A stretch of 64,000 bases of DNA from NCBI GenBank assembly GCA_947627615.1, contig CANQWS010000009.1, forward strand, positions 1 to 64,000. The letters run 5' to 3'. The DNA is from an uncultured Muribaculaceae bacterium. GTDB lineage: Bacteria; Bacteroidota; Bacteroidia; Bacteroidales; Muribaculaceae. The notes below the pieces were generated by a model, which worked only from the letters and a program-made list of their open reading frames with translations, was not told where the DNA came from and ran no database searches. The position numbers were made by a program, and so were the translations under genes. Of the stretch, positions 32,601-39,993 are shown piece after piece (the first letter of the stretch is position 1; each line of letters starts with the position of its first letter).

Positions 32601-34197
32601 CCGCAACAAAAAGGTGAAAATCACGGGTGTCAATGTCAAGACCAACCAGCCCTACGTCCTCAAGACCCGCGTAATCGATGCCAATTCCGTGGAAGTACTC
32701 AACAGGGACTCAATCAACGTGAAATTCACCGTGCTCGAGATTCTGAAGGAAACGAAATCATTCTGGCGCGAGGTAGGCGAATACTCGGCCCGGTTCATGA
32801 TGTCGCCGCGCGCGCTGACCGTACGCTGGCGCGATACCCGCTCCATGTCGCTGCCGCTGTTCATCCCCACCATAGGCAATGTGTTCGGCCAGTCACGGAG
32901 CTGGGGACCCATGGCCCCCGGCCTGGACTTCGCCTTCGGATTCACCGACGAGAGCTACATCGGCAAGGCCAAGGAACGCGGATGGCTCATGGGAGCCGAC
33001 GGCCAGACCTCTCCGGCCATGTACTCACACACTAAAGAGCTGAACCTTGAACTTACGCTCGAACCTATCCGCGGCCTCAAAATCCAGCTGACCGGCAACC
33101 GCACGGACAACCGTACGCGTCAGGTCCAGTTCATGTATGACGACATGCCCACCTCTCTGGCCGGAAGCTATACGAAAACCCACTGTGCCATAGCCACGGC
33201 CCTGAAATCATCATCGGCCGACGACGGATACCACAGCGCCACTTTCGACAAGTTCCTCGAGAACATACCGGTCATAGCGCAGAGAGTCGAAGCCCAGTAC
33301 CGCGGTCTGCGCTACCCCACCTCCGGATTCATGGACGGAAGCCCTCACGCCGGCAATGTGTTCGATCCGGAAGTAGGAACCGTGAGCCGCACCAGCTCCG
33401 ATGTGCTCATTCCGGCCTTCCTCGCCGCATACTCCGGCACTGACGCCTCGAGCCAGTATCTTGACCCGTTCCCGTCTCTGGCCCATATCCTGCCGAACTG
33501 GCGCGTGACCTACGACGGCCTGATCTACATAGGCAACCTGAGATCCATTTTCAAGGCTCTGACACTGAACCACGCCTATCAGTGCACCTACAGCGTAGGC
33601 TCCTATTCGTCATACCTGAACTGGATTGCCGCCGACGGCTCGCGCCTCGGCTTCACACTTGACGAAATCACCGGCCAGCCCATACCCTCATCGCCCTACA
33701 ACATCTCGTCAGTGGCCATAACGGAACGTTTCGCTCCTCTGGCCGGAATCTCCGCCACGCTGCACAACAACATGACAATCAACGCGGAGTACCGCGACGC
33801 CCGCACCCTTACTCTCAACACCTCGGCCGGACAGATAGTGGAAGCCAACCAGAAAGGAATCACGGCGGGTCTGGGATATAAGATTGTAGGCTTCAACACC
33901 GTACTTAAAATGAAAGGCTCCCAGCAGGGAATAAGCAACGACCTGACGGTCAACGCCGATTTCTCATACGCCGAGACAACCGCCCTGATACGCAAGATTG
34001 AGAACTCCTTCACTCAGGCCACTTCCGGCTCACGGACCATCACCCTCAACCTTGCAGCCAACTACATACTCTCCAAACGCATGACACTGGGCATGTACTT
34101 CGAGCACCAGATCAACACTCCCCTCGTATCCTCGACCGCTTATCCAACAACCAACACCGCATTCGGAATATCATTCAACTTCTCATTGGCACGATGA
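26650..34197 (+). CDS. sprA: Cell-surface protein SprA/Sov (T9SS outer-membrane translocon family)
   Basis: 2515 aa, close to SprA/Sov of Flavobacterium and Porphyromonas (about 2400-2500 aa). The GTG start at 26650 overlaps ruvA's stop; GTG 26695 is an alternative. A long basic N-region precedes the signal segment LILPMLVALAVLSTMLAGAQ, then a Pro-rich linker (PAPPPPPLPPID). The body is a run of amphipathic strands typical of a giant beta-barrel, with SprA-N-type repeats near residues 200-330 (FGPGGVRLRTQGSVQIDMG) and a matching later copy, SYIDDFESAQTGIDLRSP, and a final strand FGISFNFSLAR. In known T9SS organisms SprA is the 36-strand outer-membrane pore that releases CTD-bearing cargo. Other T9SS parts are not in the window. 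Confidence 0.93.
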   Translation: MIEKAAFYGLNRFSTVTNKKTDIKRHIDNRRGHLRQWLILPMLVALAVLSTMLAGAQYNKSKINPPAPPPPPLPPIDSIMLPSPVQQTVPQSYEELMGREFANDLATPTNVRTVTDYDPASGCYYIRTRVGDMDITTPFILTQKQYNDWQTRKSMTEYYCKRNADALTQKEKQPFDILDMNFALGPLEKIFGPGGVRLRTQGSVQIDMGIKSSKTDNPALSMDSRRHTFFDFDQKIQATVQASVGDRMNFNMTYNTDATFDFDSKNLKLQYEGKEDDIVKSIEAGNVSLTTGSSLIRGSTALFGIKSKLQFGKLTATALVSQQNSESRSVSTKGGAQTTSFEVSADEYDQNRHFFLAQFFRDNYDQWASRLPYVASGIQITRVEVWVTNKSGNFNQSRNVVAFMDLGENRLLANSYWQTDPTYPNPCNASNNLLSVIKTEYPEARNINNVTQVLAPLAAYGIEGGHDFEKVESARLLTESEYTLNPTLGYISFKSQMNSDDVLGVAFEYTYNGRVFQVGEFSGDITSTSQSLYVKMLKGTTISTSLPVWKLMMKNVYSLGAYQLQKQNFKLQVKYLSDTTGTRINYLPVPGLSDKPLLQVMNLDRLDSNQESNSDGFFDYVEGYIVQSSSGKIIFPVVEPFGSHLAKAIGNPVIAEKYVYQELYDSTLIVARQFADKNKFLLTGEYQASSGSQIRLNAMNVPRGSVVVTAGGVTLTENSDYTVDYSMGIVTITNQSIIDSGQSINVTLENQSLFSTQRKTLLGLDLNYRFSDNFNIGGTILHYGEKSLTEKVNIGDETVNNTMLGINFAYNKDFMWLTNLLNKIPTVNATAPSRIALQGEFAQLMPHKQKSGSNKGSSYIDDFESAQTGIDLRSPYSWFLASTPYDNSSSALFPEAALSNNVDYGKNRALLNWYYIDRMFTSRNSSLAPGYIRNDLAQQSNPYVREITYHEIFPERQITYGESSTIQTLNLSFYPNERGPYNLDAVNIDENGFLTQPEKRWGGIMRRLDNTNFEQSNIEYVQFWLLNPFLDPENPNREGGDLYFNLGEVSEDILKDGLKSYENGLPYNGSTDNTKTTAWGRVSSENSLTYAFDNSNEARRNQDVGLDGLKNDDEFTFNSYSDYLDRLRQRLSPEAMQQMEGDIFSPLNDPAGDNYHFYRGYDYDEQRLGILDRYKRYNGVEGNSLSPEEAGEPLYQSSRSLPDVEDINQDNTLNEYERYYQYKVSIRPEDLVVGKNYITDKQVSVVSTRDGGELEVEWYQFKIPLDDFEKKVGSISGFSTIRFVRMFMTGFKKTTHLRFATLELVRGDWYTYDFNLNSRGDAPADGKLDVSVVNIEENSGRTPVNYVLPPGVSRISDPGQSQIVQLNEQSLSLKVTDLQAGDARAVYRNTSQDLRNYARLQMWVHAEKLIDDSRNLANGELSVFVRLGSDVKNNFYEYEVPLRLTPFGHYSDNPSDREIVWPESNYLNFRLQNLVDLKKQRNQAKREGQEGVGFGVLFTGHDPDHENNRMAVMGNPSLSDIRVMMVGVRNNAASVKDGIVWINELKVTDFESSGGWAADATAQLAMSDIATFNFGYHHESAGFGGVDQSLNERRMDDFTRYNFAVQADVGRFLPEKAKLRAPIFYSMTKETTTPKYNPLDQDVLLKDALEGASKQEQDSIKAFALERSTQQNFSVSGLQFDVRSKNPMPWDPANFTLNFSFSKSSKSDPTTEYENLNDYRGSFQYSYTPYLKPLKPFHKLIKSKSKNLSFFRDWELNWLPSSISFLTTMSRYYYEQQTRSETDVDFQLPVSVSKNFLWDRQLALTWNLTKSLQLTFNSNTQARIEEPVGAVNRKLFPDKYREWRDTVWQSILHMGTPWAYNQTFTGSYRAPFNRIPVIDFISANATYNATYRWDRGATVEDVNLGNTISNQASWNVDGRINFEGLYSKNKFLKAVNTRFASGRRGAISNRKGSKNNKPLTPKPKRFERTFALKPDTSIIIKHNLRNKKVKITGVNVKTNQPYVLKTRVIDANSVEVLNRDSINVKFTVLEILKETKSFWREVGEYSARFMMSPRALTVRWRDTRSMSLPLFIPTIGNVFGQSRSWGPMAPGLDFAFGFTDESYIGKAKERGWLMGADGQTSPAMYSHTKELNLELTLEPIRGLKIQLTGNRTDNRTRQVQFMYDDMPTSLAGSYTKTHCAIATALKSSSADDGYHSATFDKFLENIPVIAQRVEAQYRGLRYPTSGFMDGSPHAGNVFDPEVGTVSRTSSDVLIPAFLAAYSGTDASSQYLDPFPSLAHILPNWRVTYDGLIYIGNLRSIFKALTLNHAYQCTYSVGSYSSYLNWIAADGSRLGFTLDEITGQPIPSSPYNISSVAITERFAPLAGISATLHNNMTINAEYRDARTLTLNTSAGQIVEANQKGITAGLGYKIVGFNTVLKMKGSQQGISNDLTVNADFSYAETTALIRKIENSFTQATSGSRTITLNLAANYILSKRMTLGMYFEHQINTPLVSSTAYPTTNTAFGISFNFSLAR

Positions 34198-36062
34198 CAA
34201 GCTATCTACAGATTGAAAACCTGACAAAAAGCGTGGGAGACCGCATACTGTTCTCAGATGTCACTTTCGGCATAAACCAGGGCGACAAAATCGGTCTGAT
34301 CGCAAAAAACGGAACCGGAAAGACAACCCTGCTAAGAATCATAGCCGGAGTTGAAAGTCCTGACAACGGAACGGTGACATTCCGGTCCGGGCTCAGGACC
34401 GGCTACGTTGAACAGACTCCGGTTTTCAATCCCGACGCCACGGTGCTGGAGGCATGCATGCACCCCGACACACCGTCGGCCATAACGGTCAGCGAGTACG
34501 AATCAGCCATACTGTCCGGAGACCAGGAGCGCATCAACAGGGCCATGCAGGATATGGATGCGGCCGGAGCATGGGATTTCGATGACAGGCTGCGCCAGCT
34601 GCTGACCAGACTGCACATAACGGACCTCAACGCCCGGATGGGAACACTCTCCGGAGGACAGCAGAAACGGGTGGCCATAGCACGCACCATTCTCGAGAAT
34701 CCGGACATGCTAATTCTTGACGAGCCCACAAACCATCTTGACATAGACGTCATAGAGTGGCTCGAAGGCTATCTCTCTCACCAGAACATAACACTTCTGA
34801 TGGTCACCCATGACCGGTATTTCCTTGACCGCGTATGCAATAAAATCATCGAGATTGACATGCAGCAGGCTTTCGCCTACAACGGCAACTACGATTACTA
34901 TCTGCGGCGCCGGGCCGAACGGATCGAAGCCCTCAACGCCGAGCTTGCCAAGGTGAAAAACACGCTGCGGCGCGAACAGGAATGGATGCGGCGGCAGCCT
35001 CAGGCCCGTGCCGGCAAGGCACGCTACCGCATCGACGCCTTCTATGACCTCAAGGAGCGCTCCAAAGCCAACTACACGGAATCGAACATTGAACTCTCCC
35101 ATATAAAATCGAGCTACATAGGTTCGAAAATTTTCGAGGCGGAACACATAAACAAACGTTTCGGCGACAAGGTTATCCTGAACGATTTCTCGTACACATT
35201 CGCCCGCCGCGAGCGTCTCGGCATTATAGGCGCCAACGGTGTGGGCAAATCCACCTTCATCAGGATGCTCCAGGGTCTGGAGCCGGCCGATTCCGGGCAA
35301 TGGAATGTGGGAGAGACCGTGCGTTTCGGCTACTATTCTCAGCAGGGCATACAGTTCGACAACAACAAGAAAGTCATTGACGCCGTGTCGGAGATAGCCG
35401 ATTACATAATGCTTGACGACAAACACCGGTACACCCCGATGCAGTTTCTCCAGCATTTTCTGTTCAGCCCGGCCGACCAGCAGAAGTACATCCACACGCT
35501 CTCGGGCGGCGAACGGGCGCGTCTGCACCTGGCCGTCACGCTCATGCGCAGGCCCAATTTCCTGATTCTCGACGAGCCGACGAACGACCTTGACATCATC
35601 ACGCTCGGCATTCTTGAAAGCTATCTGGAATCCTATTCCGGCTGCCTGATAGTGATTTCGCATGACCGTTTTTTCCTCGACAACATAGTGGACCATCTGT
35701 TTGTGATGGAGGGCGACGGAAACATAAAGGATTTCCCTGGCAATTATTCGGAATACCGAACATGGGACAGCGAGCGCCGCAAGCTTGAAAACAAAGACTC
35801 CGAAGCGTCAAGACAGACCGACCGGAAATCCAAGCCGCGGCAGGAGAAACCGAGGCGCATGACATTCAAGGAGCGCAGGGAATTCGAGGAACTGTCAGCG
35901 GAAATAGATGTCCTGACGAAAGAAAAGAAGGAGCTTAACGCCCTGTTCGCTTCCGGAGAAACAATCGATGACATCGCCGAAAAGAGCCGACGCTACACGG
36001 AGCTGAACGAGGAACTCGACGAAAAGGAAATGCGCTGGCTCGAACTCTCGGAACTGGAATAA
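34194..36062 (+). CDS. ABC-F family ATPase (Uup-like)
   Basis: 622 aa with two ATP-binding cassettes and no membrane spans. First: AKNGTGKTTLLRI, LSGGQQKRVAIA, MLILDEPTNHLD. Second: GANGVGKSTFIRM, LSGGERARLHLAV, FLILDEPTNDLD. Between them lies the ABC-F linker (RREQEWMRRQPQARAGKARY), and after them a charged C-terminal coiled coil (about 540-622: KPRRMTFKERREFEEL). These features fit the Uup-type ABC-F translation or DNA-associated factors. It should act on ribosomes in the cytosol; a resistance role is not indicated. Its start overlaps sprA's stop by 4 nt. Confidence 0.93.
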   Translation: MTSYLQIENLTKSVGDRILFSDVTFGINQGDKIGLIAKNGTGKTTLLRIIAGVESPDNGTVTFRSGLRTGYVEQTPVFNPDATVLEACMHPDTPSAITVSEYESAILSGDQERINRAMQDMDAAGAWDFDDRLRQLLTRLHITDLNARMGTLSGGQQKRVAIARTILENPDMLILDEPTNHLDIDVIEWLEGYLSHQNITLLMVTHDRYFLDRVCNKIIEIDMQQAFAYNGNYDYYLRRRAERIEALNAELAKVKNTLRREQEWMRRQPQARAGKARYRIDAFYDLKERSKANYTESNIELSHIKSSYIGSKIFEAEHINKRFGDKVILNDFSYTFARRERLGIIGANGVGKSTFIRMLQGLEPADSGQWNVGETVRFGYYSQQGIQFDNNKKVIDAVSEIADYIMLDDKHRYTPMQFLQHFLFSPADQQKYIHTLSGGERARLHLAVTLMRRPNFLILDEPTNDLDIITLGILESYLESYSGCLIVISHDRFFLDNIVDHLFVMEGDGNIKDFPGNYSEYRTWDSERRKLENKDSEASRQTDRKSKPRQEKPRRMTFKERREFEELSAEIDVLTKEKKELNALFASGETIDDIAEKSRRYTELNEELDEKEMRWLELSELE

Positions 36063-36078
36063 CCGAACGAACAAAGCG

Positions 36079-36123
36079 GGGGCTGCAGGCCTTATAATTA
36101 AGACCGTTCATTTATGCAGCCCC
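36079..36123 (+). terminator. Hairpin after ABC-F gene
   Basis: A perfect 9-bp stem GGGGCTGCA / TGCAGCCCC with a 27-nt loop lies between the ABC-F stop and the trkH start. The following sequence is TTATATG, so termination may be partial; it also sits over the trkH ribosome-binding region. Confidence 0.5.
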
Positions 36124-36127
36124 TTAT

Positions 36128-37996
36128 ATGTTACGTAAACTCCCGGCTCCGATTCTACGCTTCATGTCAAGCATGCGCTCCGTGCGTGCCAGGGTCTCGC
36201 GCATGCTCAGGAGAAGCGTGCAGCTCATCAGACAGATATCGCTGATACTCGGCGCTTTCTCAATCGCGGCGGCCGTGGTCTGCGTGGTGTGTATGGTGAT
36301 ACATGTGGGATACGAGCACACGGCTGAAGGTTATTCAACCATGCGCCATATAATGCGTCTGGTCCAGATTGTGTTTCTGACCAATGTGATATTCAATCTG
36401 ACATTCAATCTGGCCGAAACACTCCGGGAATCACGCCCGCTGCAGTGGGTGGTCAACATAGGGCTCCTGCTGTCGCTGCTGCCGTCAATCTACCCCAGGC
36501 CCGAACATCCCTGGATAGAATGGTTGGACCATATAATCTATTCAAGCAATTTCCTTTACGGAATTCTGACCGTTTATGCGGTGTTCCTGCTGTTCTACGC
36601 CCTGTTCCGCCTCGTGGACCGACGCACAAATCCCTCGCTCCTGCTGTCACTGAGTTTCGCCGTGTTCATAATCATAGGCACATTCATGCTCATGCTCCCG
36701 AAGGCCACATTCAACGGCATCAGTTTCGTCGACGCCTTTTTCGTGAGCACATCGGCTGTCTGCGTCACCGGACTGACCCCGGTGGACGTGCCCACCACAT
36801 TCACCCCTCTGGGACTTGCCATTCTCGCCACACTGATACAGTTCGGAGCCTTGGGAGTAATGACATTCACCTCGTTCTTCGCCCTGTTTTTCAGCGGCAC
36901 AGCCTCCATTTTCAGCCAGCTGATGCTCCGCGACGTGATCTATTCCAAAACAATGAACGCTCTCATTCCCACGCTGCTCTATATCCTCGGCTTCACACTT
37001 TCAATAGAAACAGTCGGGGCGGCACTGATACTCTGGTCAGTCCACGGCACGTTGGGCATGTCACTTGAAAATGAAATAGTGTTCGCATGTTTCCACTCGC
37101 TCTCGGCATTCTGCAACGCGGGATTTTCCACCCTGCCGGATGGGTTGTCGAATCCAATGCTGCTCGGACACAACAATTCTATTTACTGGATAATGTCAAT
37201 GCTGATTATCGCGGGAGCCACCGGATTTCCCATCCTTGTCAACGCCAAGGATGCCGCAGTAGAGATTCTGACCCGCAAGTGGCAGAAACTGAAGCACCGC
37301 CCTACACAGCCGCGCACCGTGCATCCGTTTGACATGAACACAAAGATTGTGCTGTTCACATTCTCGATTCTATTCATTGCGGGCACCCTGCTCTTTTTCA
37401 TCCTTGAATACACCAACAGCCTTGGGGGCATGGACCTGTGGAGCAAAATCACCCAGTCGGCCTTCAATTCCGCTGTCCCGCGCAGCGCCGGTTTCGCATC
37501 GGTGAATCCGGCCGGCTTCCTGAACGTGACCCTCGTGATGATTATGTTTCTGATGTGGGTGGGCGGCGGCTCGCAGTCAACCGGCGGCGGCATCAAGGTC
37601 AACACCCTCGCAGCCATCTGGCTCAATCTTCGCGCCATTGTTACCGGAGCGCCGAGAGTCACGGCCTACAGACGCACAATAGCCATTGGCTCCATACGCC
37701 GTGCCAATGCCGTTGTGGCAATTTCCATTTTCAGCTACTTCGTGGTGTGCTTCCTGCTGCTCGGTTTCGAGCCTGAACTTCCGGCCCGGGATCTTCTGTT
37801 CGAAGCCTGCTCGGCATTGTTCACCGTAGGCTCGTCACTGGGCATCACAAGCCAGCTGTCGGCGCCGTCGGAGATTCTGCTGTGTGTAGCCATGTTCCTG
37901 GGGCGTGTAGGCATCGTCTCGTTACTCATAGGCGTTGTGCGCCGATCCAAAGCCGTTGACATCCAGTATCCATCGGACAATATAATCATAAACTGA
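36128..37996 (+). CDS. trkH: TrkH/KtrB family potassium uptake membrane protein
   Basis: 622 aa. The first ~45 residues are basic (MLRKLPAPILRFMSSMRSVRARV); internal ATGs at 36164 and 36176 are alternative starts. About four N-terminal spans precede the channel-like core of four M1-P-M2 units. Recognisable filter-region segments include STSAVCVTGLTPVD, HSLSAFCNAGFSTL, NSAVPRSAGFASVNPA and the KtrB-type GGGSQSTGGGIKVNTLA. It carries potassium, often with sodium or protons, across the inner membrane and needs the NAD-binding partner encoded 22 nt downstream. No separate promoter is evident; the hairpin just before the start may regulate it. Confidence 0.92.
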   Translation: MLRKLPAPILRFMSSMRSVRARVSRMLRRSVQLIRQISLILGAFSIAAAVVCVVCMVIHVGYEHTAEGYSTMRHIMRLVQIVFLTNVIFNLTFNLAETLRESRPLQWVVNIGLLLSLLPSIYPRPEHPWIEWLDHIIYSSNFLYGILTVYAVFLLFYALFRLVDRRTNPSLLLSLSFAVFIIIGTFMLMLPKATFNGISFVDAFFVSTSAVCVTGLTPVDVPTTFTPLGLAILATLIQFGALGVMTFTSFFALFFSGTASIFSQLMLRDVIYSKTMNALIPTLLYILGFTLSIETVGAALILWSVHGTLGMSLENEIVFACFHSLSAFCNAGFSTLPDGLSNPMLLGHNNSIYWIMSMLIIAGATGFPILVNAKDAAVEILTRKWQKLKHRPTQPRTVHPFDMNTKIVLFTFSILFIAGTLLFFILEYTNSLGGMDLWSKITQSAFNSAVPRSAGFASVNPAGFLNVTLVMIMFLMWVGGGSQSTGGGIKVNTLAAIWLNLRAIVTGAPRVTAYRRTIAIGSIRRANAVVAISIFSYFVVCFLLLGFEPELPARDLLFEACSALFTVGSSLGITSQLSAPSEILLCVAMFLGRVGIVSLLIGVVRRSKAVDIQYPSDNIIIN

Positions 37997-38018
37997 CAAA
38001 ATCCAAAACCATCAGACC

Positions 38019-38708
38019 ATGCGCTATCTTATAATAGGACTCGGAATCTACGGAAGCAATCTCGCCATTGACCTCACGAACATGGGCCATGAGGTAATAG
38101 GCGCTGATTCCAATCCCTCACTCGTGGAGGCAATAAAGAACTATATTTCAACGGCCTACATTGTCGACGCCACGGACGAGGCCGCTCTTGCAGCGCTGCC
38201 GCTGAAAAACGTGGACCTCGTCATTGTGGCCATAGGCGAGAATTTCGGGGCTTCGATACGCATTGTGGCCCTGCTTAAGAAACTCGAGACCAAGCATATC
38301 TATGCCAGAGCCATAGACAAGCTCCATGAATCAATTCTTGAAAGCTTTCAGATAGACCGGATACTGACTCCGGAACAGCGCGCCGCCTTTGATCTGGTCA
38401 ACGAGATGGAGGTCGACGCCGGCATCACGTCGCTGAGAATCGACGATGACACCTTCATCATGAAATTCAAGGCTCCTGACGAGTTCACAGGCACACCCTA
38501 CCACAGTCTGGACCTTGACAAAGACTTCAACCTGCATCTGATAGCGGTGACCCGTCCGGCACCGAAACGCAACGTTCTCGGAATCGAACGGAATCACCCC
38601 GCCATGCTGCCGGATTTCATGGAGCAGACAGTAGAGTCAGGCGACATATTCATCTGTCAGGGCAGCAAGGAGGCCTATCAGCATCTGTACCGGCACATCA
38701 ATCACTGA
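38019..38708 (+). CDS. trkA: TrkA/KtrA family potassium-uptake regulatory subunit
   Basis: 229 aa. An RCK_N Rossmann fold (IIGLGIYGSNLAIDLTNMGH, glycine-rich loop, then acidic IGAD at the end of strand 2) covers about 1-130 and binds NAD(H) or ATP. The C-terminal RCK_C (TrkA-C) domain runs from about 140 (SLRIDDDTFIMKF) to 225. One RCK unit only, so it is KtrA-sized rather than the double-length E. coli TrkA. It forms the cytosolic gating ring on the upstream transporter. Its last 11 nt overlap the end of the convergent minus-strand gene. Confidence 0.92.
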   Translation: MRYLIIGLGIYGSNLAIDLTNMGHEVIGADSNPSLVEAIKNYISTAYIVDATDEAALAALPLKNVDLVIVAIGENFGASIRIVALLKKLETKHIYARAIDKLHESILESFQIDRILTPEQRAAFDLVNEMEVDAGITSLRIDDDTFIMKFKAPDEFTGTPYHSLDLDKDFNLHLIAVTRPAPKRNVLGIERNHPAMLPDFMEQTVESGDIFICQGSKEAYQHLYRHINH

Positions 38709-39606
38709 TTTGGGGCCGGCTCTTAGTCATCCGGAACGGAGACTGCGAATATATGTTGACGCTCCCTTTTCCCGGAACTACCAGCTCACCTATATCGGCG
38801 TTGTCTATGTCCAGACTGAACCGATAGCCTTCAGGTATGGAATCCACCCGTACAGTTCCGACTGCGGAACAGATGTCAGTGTAAAGTTCAGCTCCGTTTT
38901 TAAGGCCTGAATAATTGACCGAAACAGCATGGCTGTCCAACATGGTCAGGGAATAGGATGACGAAGACAGGTATTGGAATGCATCCTTGATCTGTCTCAC
39001 GGCATATTCATAACGTGGCTGGATACCTATCGATGTGATTTCACATCCTGTCAGTGTCACCCTCTTGCCCCCGAAGATTTCCATGTATCCTCCGGAAATA
39101 CCGTTAAAATACAGTCCGCAGTCCATTCCACGGGCCACGACATCGTCCAGAACAACCTTATTCAGCATTCCGCGGGGCAACACGAATGCCAGTTCAATAT
39201 CTTCGGCAAGATCTATGTCAATAATCTTGTCACTGTCGGCCGGATTATCGACAAAAGACCGGAAATCCATATCCACCCTGAGGATTCCCGCAGAATCGGA
39301 CAAGAAATGCAACATCGGCTCCAGGGCCTCGTTGAACCTCACTTCCGGTACAGTAACGGAATCCGATTCGGTGACAGAGATAATGGTCACGCTGTCAATG
39401 GGATTATAATTCGAGAAATCGGAAGCGAAATGAAGCGTAGAGAATGTGTCGAGGGCGAGCGTCATGATGTTTCGCCCGCGATTGTTGTCAATGGTGACCA
39501 CCACATCCTTGCGGTTGGCCTGATTTCCCATACCGAGGCCGAAGATGGCCGATGCGATGATTCCGGCCAGCACAAGGGCAAATACTATATATGATGTTTT
39601 CTTCAT
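38698..39606 (-). CDS. Membrane-anchored protein of the GntR-ABC operon, unknown family
   Basis: 302 aa with one N-terminal hydrophobic segment (YIVFALVLAGIIASAIFGL) and a large exported part of beta character with repeated acidic turns (SDKIIDIDLAEDIELAFVLP; KVVLDDVVARGMDCGLYF). The alternation of VxLxx/VxVx strands and terms such as DNADIGELVVPGKGSV recall DUF2807-type right-handed beta-helix adhesin-like proteins, but the match is only in style. It lies 1 nt after the GntR gene and so is probably controlled with the ABC transporter. It could be a cell-envelope stress sensor or accessory; I do not assign a function. Confidence 0.65.
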   Translation of the reverse strand: MKKTSYIVFALVLAGIIASAIFGLGMGNQANRKDVVVTIDNNRGRNIMTLALDTFSTLHFASDFSNYNPIDSVTIISVTESDSVTVPEVRFNEALEPMLHFLSDSAGILRVDMDFRSFVDNPADSDKIIDIDLAEDIELAFVLPRGMLNKVVLDDVVARGMDCGLYFNGISGGYMEIFGGKRVTLTGCEITSIGIQPRYEYAVRQIKDAFQYLSSSSYSLTMLDSHAVSVNYSGLKNGAELYTDICSAVGTVRVDSIPEGYRFSLDIDNADIGELVVPGKGSVNIYSQSPFRMTKSRPQISD

Positions 39607-39607
39607 G

Positions 39608-39976
39608 TCAGGATTGTTTTAGATATTTTTCATACATTTCAGCAAGAGCGGCCGGAGTTATGTCCAGAAGCGAAAGCCTGCGGAACAGCTCATCGAGTCT
39701 GTCGGCCATGAATTCGTCCTTGCGCATTCTTCGCACTATAGCCGGAGCTTCGGCCGAAATATAGTAACCTATGCCGCGCCGGTTGGAGATTATGTCGTGT
39801 GACGACAGATAATCGTAGGCCCTCATCACGGTATTGGCGTTGACCTCCATGTCGGCGGCGAAGGCCCTTACCGAAGGGATTCTGTCGCCGGGACGTTTCA
39901 CGCCCGACATTATGTCATCGGCTATTCGGTCAGCGATCTGAAGATAAATCGCCTTGTCGTTTTCCTTGAATTCCAT
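39608..39976 (-). CDS. GntR family regulator, YtrA subfamily
   Basis: 122 aa. A winged helix-turn-helix (about 8-75: AIYLQIADRIADDIMSGV, DRIPSVRAFAADMEVNANTV, and the wing RGIGYYI) is followed by a short ~45-residue helical tail instead of the large effector domain of FadR or HutC types. That size and layout define YtrA-type regulators, which are usually encoded with the ABC transporter they repress. Here it lies 17 nt after the permease gene. A dyad over the operon start site (41642-41665) is the likely binding site. The inducer is unknown, often a cell-wall-active compound in relatives. Confidence 0.88.
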   Translation of the reverse strand: MEFKENDKAIYLQIADRIADDIMSGVKRPGDRIPSVRAFAADMEVNANTVMRAYDYLSSHDIISNRRGIGYYISAEAPAIVRRMRKDEFMADRLDELFRRLSLLDITPAALAEMYEKYLKQS

Positions 39977-39993
39977 AATCAGATATCAATTGA

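Noticed and set aside
34710-35696. 328-codon open frame antisense to the ABC-F gene
   Set aside because: Shadow of a conserved ABC-F coding frame; composition typical of reverse-frame artefacts.
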